Assembly: GCA_036675815.1 (NCBI GenBank)
Contig: JAKFEE010000013.1
Coordinates: forward strand, 1 to 64,000
Reading direction: 5' to 3'
DNA length: 64,000 nucleotides
Source: JAKFEE01 sp036675815
GTDB taxonomy: Bacteria > Pseudomonadota > Alphaproteobacteria > Rhodospirillales > Magnetospirillaceae
Within the stretch, counting starts at the first letter, position 1, and every line of letters begins with the position of its first letter. A program made the position numbers and the translations under genes. The notes under the pieces were generated by a model. The model made no database searches. It was given only the letters and a program-made list of their open reading frames with translations, and was not told where the DNA came from. Positions 9,565 through 17,256 of the stretch are shown in pieces.

Positions 9565-11352
9565 TCAGTAGACGCGCGCTTTTGGCGCGATGTACTCGAC
9601 CTCGTCGGTCAGGGTGTAGGTGTGCACCGGACGGTAGTCCAGGGTGACCTTGCCCTTGTCGTCGACCCAGGCCAGCGTGTGCTTCATCCAGTTGGGGTCG
9701 TCGCGCTCGGGGAAGTCCTCGTGGGCATGGGCGCCGCGGCTTTCATGGCGGGCCTCGGCGCCGGTGATGGTGGCCTTGGCGCAGATCATGAGGTTCTGGA
9801 GCTCCAGCGCCTCGACCAGATCCGAGTTCCAGATCAGCGAGCGATCCGACACCTTCATCTGCGACAGCGACTGCCACACGCCGTCGATCTTCTCGACGCC
9901 CTCCTTGAGGGATTGCGAGGTGCGGAACACCGCGGCGTCGTTCTGCATGGTCTTCTGCATGTCGAGCCGGATGTCGGCGACGCGCAGGCTGCCGCTGGCA
10001 TGGCGCGTGGTGTCGAAGCGCGACAGGGCGAAATCGGCGGCGTCCTTGGCCAGCGGCTTCTGCTTGGCGCCGGGCTTGAGCACCTCGGCGGCGCGCAGGC
10101 CGGCGGCGCGGCCGAACACCACGAGGTCGAGCAGCGAGTTTGTGCCGAGGCGGTTGGCGCCGTGGACCGAGACGCAGGCGCACTCGCCGACGGCCATCAG
10201 GCCGGGGGCGACGGCGTCGGGATTGTCCTTGGTCGGGCGCAGCACTTCGCCCATGTGGTTGGTGGGGATGCCGCCCATGTTGTAGTGGACGGTCGGCAGC
10301 ACCGGGATCGGCTCACGCGTCGCATCGACGCCGGCGAAGATCTTCGACGTCTCGGTGATGCCCGGCAGGCGGGCATGCAGCACGTCGGCGCCGAGATGCT
10401 CGAGGTGCAGGAAGATGTGGTCCTTGTTGGGGCCGACGCCGCGACCCTCGCGGATTTCCACGGTCATGGCGCGGCTGACGACGTCGCGGCTGGCCAGGTC
10501 CTTGGCGTTCGGCGCATAGCGCTCCATGAAGCGCTCGCCGGCCGAATTGGTCAGATAGCCGCCCTCGCCGCGGGCGCCTTCGGTGATCAGGCAGCCCGAG
10601 CCGTAGATGCCGGTGGGGTGGAACTGGGTGAATTCGTGGTCCTGCAGGGCGAGGCCGGCGCGGGCGATCATGCCGTTGCCGTCACCGGTGCAGGTGTGGG
10701 CCGAGGTGCACGAGAACCAGGCGCGACCGTAGCCGCCGGTGGCCATGCACACCGTCTGCGCCTGGAAGACGTGGATGGCGCCATCGTCGAGATTCCACGC
10801 CACGACACCGCGACAGGTGCCGTCCGGATCCATGATCAGGTCGATGGCGATGTACTCGACGAAGAACTCGGCGTTGTGCTTCAGGCACTGCTGATACAGC
10901 GTGTGCAGGATGGCATGGCCGGTGCGGTCGGCGGCGGCGCAGGCGCGCTGTACCGGCTTCTCGCCGTAGTTCGACATGTGGCCGCCGAACGGGCGCTGAT
11001 AGATGCGGCCGTCCTCGGTGCGGCTGAACGGCACGCCGAAGTGCTCGAGCTCGTACACCGCCGGCACCGCCTCGCGGCACATGTACTCGATGGCATCCTG
11101 GTCGCCGAGCCAGTCGGAGCCCTTGACCGTGTCGTACATGTGCCAGCGCCAGTTGTCCTCGGCCATGTTGCCGAGCGAGGCGCCGATGCCGCCCTGGGCG
11201 GCGACGGTGTGCGAACGGGTGGGGAAAACCTTGGTGATGCACGCCGTCTTCAGACCGGCGGCGCCCATGCCCATGGTGGCGCGCAGACCGGCGCCGCCGG
11301 CGCCGACGACGACGACGTCATAGGTATGGTGGATGACGTTGTAGGCAGCCAT
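9565..11352 (-). CDS. sdhA: Succinate dehydrogenase flavoprotein subunit
   Basis: Catalytic FAD subunit that oxidises succinate to fumarate. It is 595 aa, the normal length. The FAD-binding Rossmann motif is VVVGAGGAGLRA near the N-terminus, and the histidine that covalently binds FAD is in RSHTVAAQGG. Active-site segments include HPTGIYGSGCLITEGARGEGG and the C-terminal RHESRGAHAHEDFPERDD. It lies 6 bp after sdhD. Confidence 0.99.
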   Translation of the reverse strand: MAAYNVIHHTYDVVVVGAGGAGLRATMGMGAAGLKTACITKVFPTRSHTVAAQGGIGASLGNMAEDNWRWHMYDTVKGSDWLGDQDAIEYMCREAVPAVYELEHFGVPFSRTEDGRIYQRPFGGHMSNYGEKPVQRACAAADRTGHAILHTLYQQCLKHNAEFFVEYIAIDLIMDPDGTCRGVVAWNLDDGAIHVFQAQTVCMATGGYGRAWFSCTSAHTCTGDGNGMIARAGLALQDHEFTQFHPTGIYGSGCLITEGARGEGGYLTNSAGERFMERYAPNAKDLASRDVVSRAMTVEIREGRGVGPNKDHIFLHLEHLGADVLHARLPGITETSKIFAGVDATREPIPVLPTVHYNMGGIPTNHMGEVLRPTKDNPDAVAPGLMAVGECACVSVHGANRLGTNSLLDLVVFGRAAGLRAAEVLKPGAKQKPLAKDAADFALSRFDTTRHASGSLRVADIRLDMQKTMQNDAAVFRTSQSLKEGVEKIDGVWQSLSQMKVSDRSLIWNSDLVEALELQNLMICAKATITGAEARHESRGAHAHEDFPERDDPNWMKHTLAWVDDKGKVTLDYRPVHTYTLTDEVEYIAPKARVY

Positions 11353-11358
11353 GGTCGA

Positions 11359-11739
11359 TCAGCCTCCGAACCCGGCCAAGAGGATGGACACCACCATGAA
11401 GGTGGCGAGGAAACCCAGCGCCAGCTTGGTGCCGAGAATGACCGCGAGCTTACTGCCCTCGGCATGAATGTAGTCTTCGGCGACGACCTGCACGCCGATG
11501 GCCCCATGCCAGCAGGTGAGCACCACGGTGAGAATCATCATCGCGGCGTTGCCGGGCGTGGCGAAGAAGGCGCGGAACTGGGCATAATCGGCGCCGATCA
11601 GGCCGATGACGGCGATGACGAACCACAGGCTGAGCGGGACCAGCGCAACGGCGGTGATCTTCTGCGCCCACCAATGACCAACGCCGTCCTTGGCGGAGCC
11701 GAGGCCGCGGACGCGGCCGAGCGGAGACTGAAGGGACAT
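11359..11739 (-). CDS. sdhD: Succinate dehydrogenase membrane anchor subunit
   Basis: Small cytochrome b subunit anchoring SdhAB to the inner membrane and helping form the quinone site. It is 126 aa from ATG 11739 (MSLQSPLGRVRGLGSAKDG); the longer frame overlaps sdhC out of context. Three hydrophobic segments are evident. The typical anchor features GVGHWWAQKITAVALVPL and CWHGAIGVQVVAEDY carry the conserved histidine-aspartate pair of the haem site. Confidence 0.95.
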   Translation of the reverse strand: MSLQSPLGRVRGLGSAKDGVGHWWAQKITAVALVPLSLWFVIAVIGLIGADYAQFRAFFATPGNAAMMILTVVLTCWHGAIGVQVVAEDYIHAEGSKLAVILGTKLALGFLATFMVVSILLAGFGG

Positions 11740-11750
11740 GGGCGTATTCC

Positions 11751-12137
11751 TCAAAAAGCCGCGAAGCCGGCGATCCAGCTCAGCAGGGTGAGTACCCCTG
11801 CGGCGATCAGCACGACTCGGCTGGTAAGATTGTATTGCTGCTTTTCGAAGCCCCAGCCGGCGTCCCACACCAGGTGGCGGATGCCGTTGCAGAAATGGAA
11901 GAACAGGCTGAACGACCAGCCCAGCAGCAACAGGATGCCGAACCACGAGCCGATGAAGGCCTGGGCGCGGGCATAGGTCTCGGGACCATAGGCGGCGGCG
12001 CCAAGCCAGTACGCCAGCAACAGCGTTCCAATGGCGAGAAAGACGCCGGTGGCGCGGAAACTGATGGAAATCCAGGCGGTGATCGGCAGCCTGTAGACCT
12101 GCAGATGCGGGCTGAGCGGCCTGTTGCGGGTAGTCAT
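11751..12137 (-). CDS. sdhC: Succinate dehydrogenase cytochrome b556 subunit
   Basis: First gene of the sdhCDAB operon. It encodes 128 aa with three membrane segments. The start ATG 12137 gives the canonical N-terminus RPLSPHLQVYRLPITAWIS, with AAAGG upstream. The haem-ligand region is HFCNGIRHLVWDAGWG. A strong promoter match lies 53 bp upstream (12190-12218). Confidence 0.95.
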   Translation of the reverse strand: MTTRNRPLSPHLQVYRLPITAWISISFRATGVFLAIGTLLLAYWLGAAAYGPETYARAQAFIGSWFGILLLLGWSFSLFFHFCNGIRHLVWDAGWGFEKQQYNLTSRVVLIAAGVLTLLSWIAGFAAF

Positions 12138-12189
12138 CGACGGACGCCTTTCAGACGTGACAAGCGGCTGTATGTACGATTTGGCGACG

Positions 12190-12218
12190 GTATTAGACCC
12201 TGGCGGAGAGCGAGTCAA
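12190..12218 (-). promoter_or_regulatory. Sigma-70-type promoter for sdhCDAB
   Basis: Read on the minus strand: a -35 hexamer TTGACT (12218-12213), a 17-bp spacer and a -10 hexamer TAATAC (12195-12190). The -35 matches TTGACA at five of six positions and the spacing is ideal. The -10 lies 53 bp before the sdhC start codon. A perfect 5-bp palindrome (ccccc aaat ggggg, 12230-12243) sits just upstream of the -35 and could bind a regulator. Confidence 0.6.
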
Positions 12219-12820
12219 CGGCAACCACTCCCCCAAATGGGGGGGGACCACCACCTACCCGAGGCGCAGAAAAATGGCGGCGCGGTGCAGAGACGACCGC
12301 TACGGCGGGCGCCGTAGCGGCCGGATCCGGAGCCGCCCAGGGGGGTGGGGGAATTGAGCGGCCCCGGCAAGTCGCCTGACCTGACGGCAGGGCGGTTGTG
12401 CCGCCGAGTGCCGCCCTGCGAGAGCCATCGGCCCCGGTCTTTTCGACGATCGTTGGGGGGACGTCGCCGTTGACCGATTCAGCATGCCTGCTGGCGCGGG
12501 CCGAGAAAACACGCCAGGAGCCTTAGGGTTTTCGGCCAGGGTATCGCCGAGGAAATATTCGGGGCGAGATGCCGCTATGGACCCTTGCATGATAGGCAAT
12601 ACTGTCGACATGTGGCTCAGCCACCCGGGCAGCCAGGATCGGTCCACGCCATCGCGCGGTGACGAAAAATCCGCTTGAAGACAGGGTTTTGACGCTGGAT
12701 TCGGGGTCGTGACTGTGCCAATAAGTGGCACCCGCAAGCTGGTCCCTAGCCATCGGCCGTTCGCCGCGTTCCAGGCCGCCGGGGCTTGCTTAGGCGCTTC
12801 TTTGGCTTTTGGAGGAAATC
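12219..12820. other. Divergent intergenic region between sdhC and gap
   Basis: About 600 bp with no open frame that looks like a protein; the short frames here lack ribosome sites and have shadow-type composition. It must contain the gap-pgk promoter and the upstream control region of sdh. Visible structure is limited to the 12230-12243 palindrome, the 12715-12731 inverted repeat and the Shine-Dalgarno of gap at 12811-12819. Confidence 0.5.
12715..12731. promoter_or_regulatory. Possible operator palindrome upstream of gap
   Basis: Inverted repeat gtgcca-ataag-tggcac with perfect 6-bp arms and a 5-bp AT-rich centre, 90 bp upstream of the gap start codon. The size and symmetry suit a dimeric regulator. 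No protein can be assigned from sequence alone, and a chance palindrome of this length is possible. Confidence 0.3.
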
Positions 12821-13831
12821 ATGGCAGTGCGCGTTGCGATCAACGGGTTTGGCCGTATCGGCCGTCTGGTCTTGCGGGCCATCATCGAATCCAAGCGCAG
12901 CGATATCGTCGTCGTCGGCATCAACGATCTCGGCTCGCCGTCGGACAACGCCCATCTGCTCAAGTACGATTCGGTGCACGGCGTGCTGCCCGCCGATGTC
13001 GGCGTCGAGGGCGACAAGCTGATGATCTCGGGCATGCAGCCGATCCGCGTCACCGCCGAACGCGACCCGACCAAGTTGCCCTGGGGCGAGCTGGGCGTCG
13101 ACGTCACCGCCGAGTGCACCGGCATCTTCGCCAAGCGCGACAAGGCCGCCCTGCACCTCGAAGCCGGCGCCAAGCGCGTGCTGGTGTCGGCTCCGGCCGA
13201 GGGCGCAGACCTGACCGTGGTTTATGGCGTCAACGATCATAAGCTCAAGGCCGAGCACAAGATCGTCTCCAACGGCTCGTGCACCACCAACTGCCTGGCG
13301 CCGGTGCTGCATGTCCTCAAGGACGTCTGCGGCATCGAGAAGGGCTTCATGACCACCGTCCACGCCTATACCGGCGATCAGAACACGGTGGACACCCTGC
13401 ACAAGGATCTGCACCGCGCCCGCGCCGCCGCCGTCAGCATGATCCCGACCTCGACCGGCGCCGCCAAGGCGATCGGCCTGGTGATCCCCGAGATGGACGG
13501 CAAGCTGGATGGCGTGGCCGTGCGCGTGCCGACGCCGAACGTGTCGATGATCGACCTCAAGCTCGTCACCAGCCGCAACACCGACAGGGACGCCATCCAC
13601 AATGCGATGAAGGCGGCGGCCGAAGGCCCGCTCAAGGGCATCCTCGGCTACAACACGGCGCCGCTGGTGTCGGTCGACTTCAACCACAACCCGGCGTCCT
13701 CGACCTTCGACGCCACCCAGACCAAGGTGATCGGCGGCAATTTCGTCCGTATCCTGTCCTGGTACGACAACGAGTGGGGCTTCTCCAACCGCATGTCCGA
13801 CACCATGATCGCCATGGCCAAGCTGGGATAA
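12821..13831 (+). CDS. gap: Glyceraldehyde-3-phosphate dehydrogenase, type I
   Basis: Oxidises and phosphorylates glyceraldehyde-3-phosphate to 1,3-bisphosphoglycerate. It is 336 aa. ATG 12821 is fixed by a strong GGAGGAAAT 2-10 nt upstream and by the N-terminal NAD-binding motif INGFGRIGR. The catalytic cysteine is in SNGSCTTNCLAP, and the C-terminal SWYDNEWGFSNRM is diagnostic. The stop codon lies 4 bp before the preferred pgk start, so the two form an operon. Confidence 0.98.
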   Translation: MAVRVAINGFGRIGRLVLRAIIESKRSDIVVVGINDLGSPSDNAHLLKYDSVHGVLPADVGVEGDKLMISGMQPIRVTAERDPTKLPWGELGVDVTAECTGIFAKRDKAALHLEAGAKRVLVSAPAEGADLTVVYGVNDHKLKAEHKIVSNGSCTTNCLAPVLHVLKDVCGIEKGFMTTVHAYTGDQNTVDTLHKDLHRARAAAVSMIPTSTGAAKAIGLVIPEMDGKLDGVAVRVPTPNVSMIDLKLVTSRNTDRDAIHNAMKAAAEGPLKGILGYNTAPLVSVDFNHNPASSTFDATQTKVIGGNFVRILSWYDNEWGFSNRMSDTMIAMAKLG

Positions 13832-13835
13832 GGTG

Positions 13836-15029
13836 ATGGCGGCATTCCGGACCATCGACCAACTCGACGTCGCCGGCAAGCGGGTGCTGGTGCGGGCCGA
13901 CCTCAATGTCCCGACCAAGGACGGCAAGGTCACCGACACCACCCGTATCGACCGCTCGGCGGCGACGATCAAGGACCTGGCCGCCAAAGGCGGCCGGGTC
14001 GTCATCCTCACCCATTTCGGCCGGCCCAAGGGTCGCGACGACAAGTATTCGCAGAAGCTGCTGTTGGAGCCATTGGCGAAGGCGATCGGCAAGCCGGTGG
14101 CGTGGGCGGATGATTGCGTCGGCCCGGCAGCCGAGAAGGCGGTTGCCGCCCTCGAGGATGGCGAGGTCTGCCTGCTGGAGAACGTGCGCTTCCACGCCGA
14201 AGAGGAAAAGAACGACCCGGGTTTCGCCAGGCAACTGGCGGCGCTCGGTGACGTCTTCGTCAACGACGCCTTCTCGACGGCACATCGCGCCCATGCCTCG
14301 ACCGAGGGCCTGGCCCATCTGCTGCCGGCGGCGGCCGGCCGACTGATGCAGGCCGAACTCGACGCCCTGGGCAAGGCCCTGGACAAGCCCGAGCGGCCGG
14401 TGGCCGCGGTGGTCGGCGGCGCCAAGGTGTCGACCAAGCTCGACCTGCTCGGCAATCTGGTGCGCAAGGTCCAGTACCTGATCATCGGCGGCGGCATGGC
14501 CAATACCTTCCTGTTCGCCCAGGGCCGTCAGGTCGGCAAGTCGCTGTGCGAGAAGGAGATGGCCGATACGGCGCGGGACATCCTCGCCAAGGCCAAGGCC
14601 GCCGGCTGCGAGATCGTGCTGCCGGTCGACGCCGTGGTCGCCGGCGAATTCGCCGAGAATGCCGCCAATCAGGTGGTGCCGGTGGACCAAGTGCCCGCGG
14701 ACACGATGATCCTCGACGCCGGGCCGGCCTCGGTCGCGGACATCATCGCCTGCCTGGACCGCTGCAAGACCTTGGTGTGGAACGGCCCGCTCGGCGCCTT
14801 CGAGATTGCGCCCTTCGACAATGCCACCAATGCGGTGGCACAGGCGGCGGCGGAGCGTACCCGCCAGGGCAAGCTGCTGACCGTGGCCGGCGGCGGCGAC
14901 ACCGTGGCCGCGCTGGCAAAAGCCGGCGTCGAGGAGAAATTCTCGTATGTCTCGACGGCCGGCGGCGCCTTCCTCGAATGGCTGGAAGGCAAGGAACTGC
15001 CCGGCGTGGCGGCGCTGACCAACGCCTGA
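13836..15029 (+). CDS. pgk: Phosphoglycerate kinase
   Basis: Transfers phosphate from 1,3-bisphosphoglycerate to ADP. It is 397 aa from ATG 13836; an in-frame GTG one codon earlier (13833) is also possible. Family motifs are VLVRADLNVPTKDG near the N-terminus, LTHFGRPKG, a nucleotide-binding GGAKVSTKLDLL and the C-terminal GGGDTVAAL. It directly follows gap, giving two consecutive glycolytic/gluconeogenic steps. Confidence 0.98.
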   Translation: MAAFRTIDQLDVAGKRVLVRADLNVPTKDGKVTDTTRIDRSAATIKDLAAKGGRVVILTHFGRPKGRDDKYSQKLLLEPLAKAIGKPVAWADDCVGPAAEKAVAALEDGEVCLLENVRFHAEEEKNDPGFARQLAALGDVFVNDAFSTAHRAHASTEGLAHLLPAAAGRLMQAELDALGKALDKPERPVAAVVGGAKVSTKLDLLGNLVRKVQYLIIGGGMANTFLFAQGRQVGKSLCEKEMADTARDILAKAKAAGCEIVLPVDAVVAGEFAENAANQVVPVDQVPADTMILDAGPASVADIIACLDRCKTLVWNGPLGAFEIAPFDNATNAVAQAAAERTRQGKLLTVAGGGDTVAALAKAGVEEKFSYVSTAGGAFLEWLEGKELPGVAALTNA

Positions 15030-15084
15030 CGATGATACAGGACTGACGGTCCCCACCAGCCGGCCCGCGCGCCGGCTCGGTCGT

Positions 15085-15624
15085 TCAGGCCATCATCACC
15101 GCCTCGACGAACTGTGCCATGAAATCGGGAAGGTCGTGCTGGTTGCGGCCGGTGACGATGACGCCGTCGGTAACCGCCGCCTGATCGACCCATAACCCGC
15201 CGGCATTCTCGACATCGCTGCGGATGGCGTGAATCGAGGTGACGCGGCGATGCCGAACCACACCGGCCTCGATCAGCACCCAGGGTGCATGGCCGACCGC
15301 GGCCACCGGCCGCTGTCGCGTCAGCACGCCACGGACCAGCGCCACGGCCTGCCGGTCGGCACGCAGCGTATCGGCGGCAATGACGCCCCCGGGGACGAGA
15401 AGCCCATCGAAATCCTCGGGACGCGCATCGATCACGGCGACGTCGACGGCAAAACTGGCGCCCCATTCGGTGTTCTGCCAGCCGCGAACCTCCTGCTTTT
15501 TCGGCGACACCAGCAACGGCCGCACATCGGCTTCGGAAAGGACGCTCCGGATCACCGTCATCTCCGTCTGGTCCGAGCCATTGGCCACCAGGATGCCGAT
15601 ACGTTTGCCGCCCAATCGGGTCAT
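15085..15624 (-). CDS. DJ-1/PfpI family protein lacking the conserved cysteine
   Basis: A 179-aa class-I glutamine-amidotransferase-like protein, close to PfpI/YhbO-type chaperone-hydrolases in length and layout: GKRIGILVANGSDQTE at the start, then FDGLLVPGG and PWVLIEAG. In PfpI proteins the nucleophile elbow reads AxCHGPWLL. Here it is AAVGHAPWVL, so the catalytic cysteine is glycine (G111) while the adjacent histidine (H112) is kept. The usual hydrolase or deglycase chemistry is therefore unlikely. It is convergent with pgk and seems to be a single-gene unit. Confidence 0.85.
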   Translation of the reverse strand: MTRLGGKRIGILVANGSDQTEMTVIRSVLSEADVRPLLVSPKKQEVRGWQNTEWGASFAVDVAVIDARPEDFDGLLVPGGVIAADTLRADRQAVALVRGVLTRQRPVAAVGHAPWVLIEAGVVRHRRVTSIHAIRSDVENAGGLWVDQAAVTDGVIVTGRNQHDLPDFMAQFVEAVMMA

Positions 15625-15836
15625 AGCCTTCGCCTCCCCACGCGCATGACGCGGACTTGGGGCGCTGCTCGGCGCCTGTCAAGCGTGCCACAGGTCTGGT
15701 GCCATCGGGGATGCCCGGCATCGCCTCGCTCGGGGTAGCACTTCTTCAACCAATGTGGCGAGGATGCGGCAAGACATGCCATGCTACGGGCACAGTTCGC
15801 TGGCAGCATGCCGCTGGCATCAGCAGGAGACTCCAC

Positions 15837-16622
15837 GTGGGAAAATCGTCAGCCGCCGTATTGTCCCTTGCGCTCGCCACCCTGATTTCGGCCACGCCGG
15901 CGCTGGCCGATCGCGACGGGCATGGGCATGGGCATGACCGTGGAGATCGGCATGAGCATGACCGTGACCGTGACCGTGACGGTGGAGATCGGCATCGGCA
16001 TGAGCATGAGCGTCGCGGCCATGACCGCGAGTACCGCCATTACGCGGACGGCAGCGACTGCAAGTACGAGTACAAGGAGAACCGCGGCCGCATCAAGGAG
16101 ACCTGGAAGTGTAAGTCGCGGCCGGTGCGTTTCCGCGGGCCGCCGCCGTGGGTGGCGCAACAGCAGATGGTGATGGTGCCCACGGCACCGACCGCAGCCT
16201 ACGCGGCGCCCTACGGCATTGCCCAGGGGGGCTGTAACCGCGACCTCATCGGCACCCTGATCGGCGCCGCCGCCGGCGGTTTCGCCGGCGCCCAGATCGG
16301 CGACGGCCGGGGTCAGTTGGCGGCGACGGCAGCGGGGACGCTGCTCGGTGCCGTTCTCGGGCGCTCGGTCGGGCAGTCGATGGATCGCGTCGACGCCGCC
16401 TGCTTCGGGCAGGTTCTCGAACACGCCCCGCCAGGGCGGATGGTGAGCTGGCAGAACAACGCCGGCGCCAGCTACCAACTGACGCCGATGCGCGACTACC
16501 AGCTGGAATCCGGCCGCTATTGCCGTGAGTACCAGACGCTGGTGTTGATCGGCGGCCGCACCCAGGACGCCTACGGCACCGCCTGCCGGGCGCCGGACGG
16601 CAGCTGGGAGGCCATGCGCTGA
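15837..16622 (+). CDS. Secreted His/Asp-rich glycine-zipper protein (17-kDa surface-antigen-like)
   Basis: The chosen GTG start (15837, preceded by CAGGAGA) gives 261 aa with a Sec signal (ALSLALATLISATPALA). The mature N-terminus is a ~42-residue His/Asp/Arg-rich low-complexity stretch with many HGHGH and HDRDRD units. Then come a cysteine-containing basic segment and a glycine zipper (GTLIGAAAGGFAGAQIGD, then GTLLGAVLGRSVG) typical of outer-membrane 17-kDa surface antigens. The C-terminus (SGRYCREYQ...YGTACRAPDGSW) matches the tail of that family. The zipper suggests outer-membrane insertion; the histidine cluster could bind metal, which is inference. Confidence 0.8.
   Translation: MGKSSAAVLSLALATLISATPALADRDGHGHGHDRGDRHEHDRDRDRDGGDRHRHEHERRGHDREYRHYADGSDCKYEYKENRGRIKETWKCKSRPVRFRGPPPWVAQQQMVMVPTAPTAAYAAPYGIAQGGCNRDLIGTLIGAAAGGFAGAQIGDGRGQLAATAAGTLLGAVLGRSVGQSMDRVDAACFGQVLEHAPPGRMVSWQNNAGASYQLTPMRDYQLESGRYCREYQTLVLIGGRTQDAYGTACRAPDGSWEAMR
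15917..16015 (+). repeat. In-frame low-complexity repeat encoding the His/Asp/Arg stretch
   Basis: Short units such as gggcat, gaccgt and gagcat recur in tandem, giving alternating His-Gly, His-Asp and Arg-Asp residues within the glycine-zipper protein. The 6-bp periodicity makes the tract a candidate for replication slippage. Lack of unique spacers and its position inside a continuous reading frame rule out a CRISPR array. Confidence 0.7.
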
Positions 16623-16633
16623 GCGAGCCGTGC

Positions 16634-16661
16634 CTTGATCGGGGGCTTGTTCCTCCCCATT
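16634..16661 (+). promoter_or_regulatory. Heat-shock (RpoH-type) promoter of hslVU
   Basis: CTTGATC (16634-16640), a 14-bp spacer and CCCCATT (16655-16661) closely match the sigma-32 pattern CTTGAA-N13-15-CCCCAT. The element lies 44 bp before the hslV start codon. hslVU is a classical member of the heat-shock regulon, so location and sequence agree. A sigma-70-like TTGTTC/TATTGT pair overlaps it but is weaker. Confidence 0.65.
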
Positions 16662-16704
16662 GCTCTGCTATTGTCCCCGCGCTTTCCCAGCCTTCCGAGC
16701 GAGC

Positions 16705-17253
16705 ATGAACGGCACTAGCGAGCAGATCTGGCACGGCACCACCATTCTTTGCGTCCGCAAGGGCGGCCGCGTCGTCATCGCCGGCGACGGCCAGGTCAGC
16801 CTGGGCCAGACGGTGATCAAGTCCAACGCGCGCAAGGTGCGCCGACTGGGCGATGGCTCGATCGTCGCCGGCTTCGCCGGCGCCACCGCCGACGCCTTCA
16901 CCCTGTTCGAACGCCTGGAGGGCAAGCTGGAGAAGCACCCCGGCCAGTTGACCCGCGCCTGCGTCGAGCTGGCCAAGGACTGGCGCACCGACCGCTATCT
17001 GCGCCGATTGGAAGCGATGATGGCGGTGGCCGACCGCGACGTATCGCTAGTGCTGACCGGCACCGGCGACGTGCTGGAGCCCGAGGACGGGCTGATCGGC
17101 ATCGGCTCGGGCGGCAACTATGCGCTGGCCGCGGCGCGGGCGCTGGTCGACATCGACGGCCTCGACGCCGAGGCCATCGCCCGCAAGGCCATGAAGATCG
17201 CCGCCGACATCTGTGTCTACACCAACACCAACGTCGTCATCGAGAGCCTCTAG
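16705..17253 (+). CDS. hslV: ATP-dependent protease HslV, peptidase subunit
   Basis: N-terminal-nucleophile threonine protease of the HslVU (ClpQY) complex; the double hexamer degrades misfolded proteins delivered by HslU. It is 182 aa from ATG 16705. The propeptide ends at the catalytic threonine in WHGTTILCVRKGG, followed by VIAGDGQVSLGQTV. The frame continues upstream, but the in-between codons contain the promoter. It lies 3 bp before hslU. Confidence 0.97.
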   Translation: MNGTSEQIWHGTTILCVRKGGRVVIAGDGQVSLGQTVIKSNARKVRRLGDGSIVAGFAGATADAFTLFERLEGKLEKHPGQLTRACVELAKDWRTDRYLRRLEAMMAVADRDVSLVLTGTGDVLEPEDGLIGIGSGGNYALAAARALVDIDGLDAEAIARKAMKIAADICVYTNTNVVIESL

Positions 17254-17256
17254 GCC

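Noticed and set aside
9541..11976. Plus-strand open frame of 811 codons opposite sdhA and sdhD
   Set aside because: Spans two real genes and the gap between them on the other strand; low-complexity shadow composition.
12300..12753. Short minus-strand frames in the sdhC-gap gap
   Set aside because: Overlap each other in different frames, lack Shine-Dalgarno sequences and show no recognisable motif.
15917..16015. Tandem short repeat considered as a CRISPR-like array
   Set aside because: Units are only 6 bp, there are no unique spacers, and the tract is an in-frame part of a secreted protein gene.
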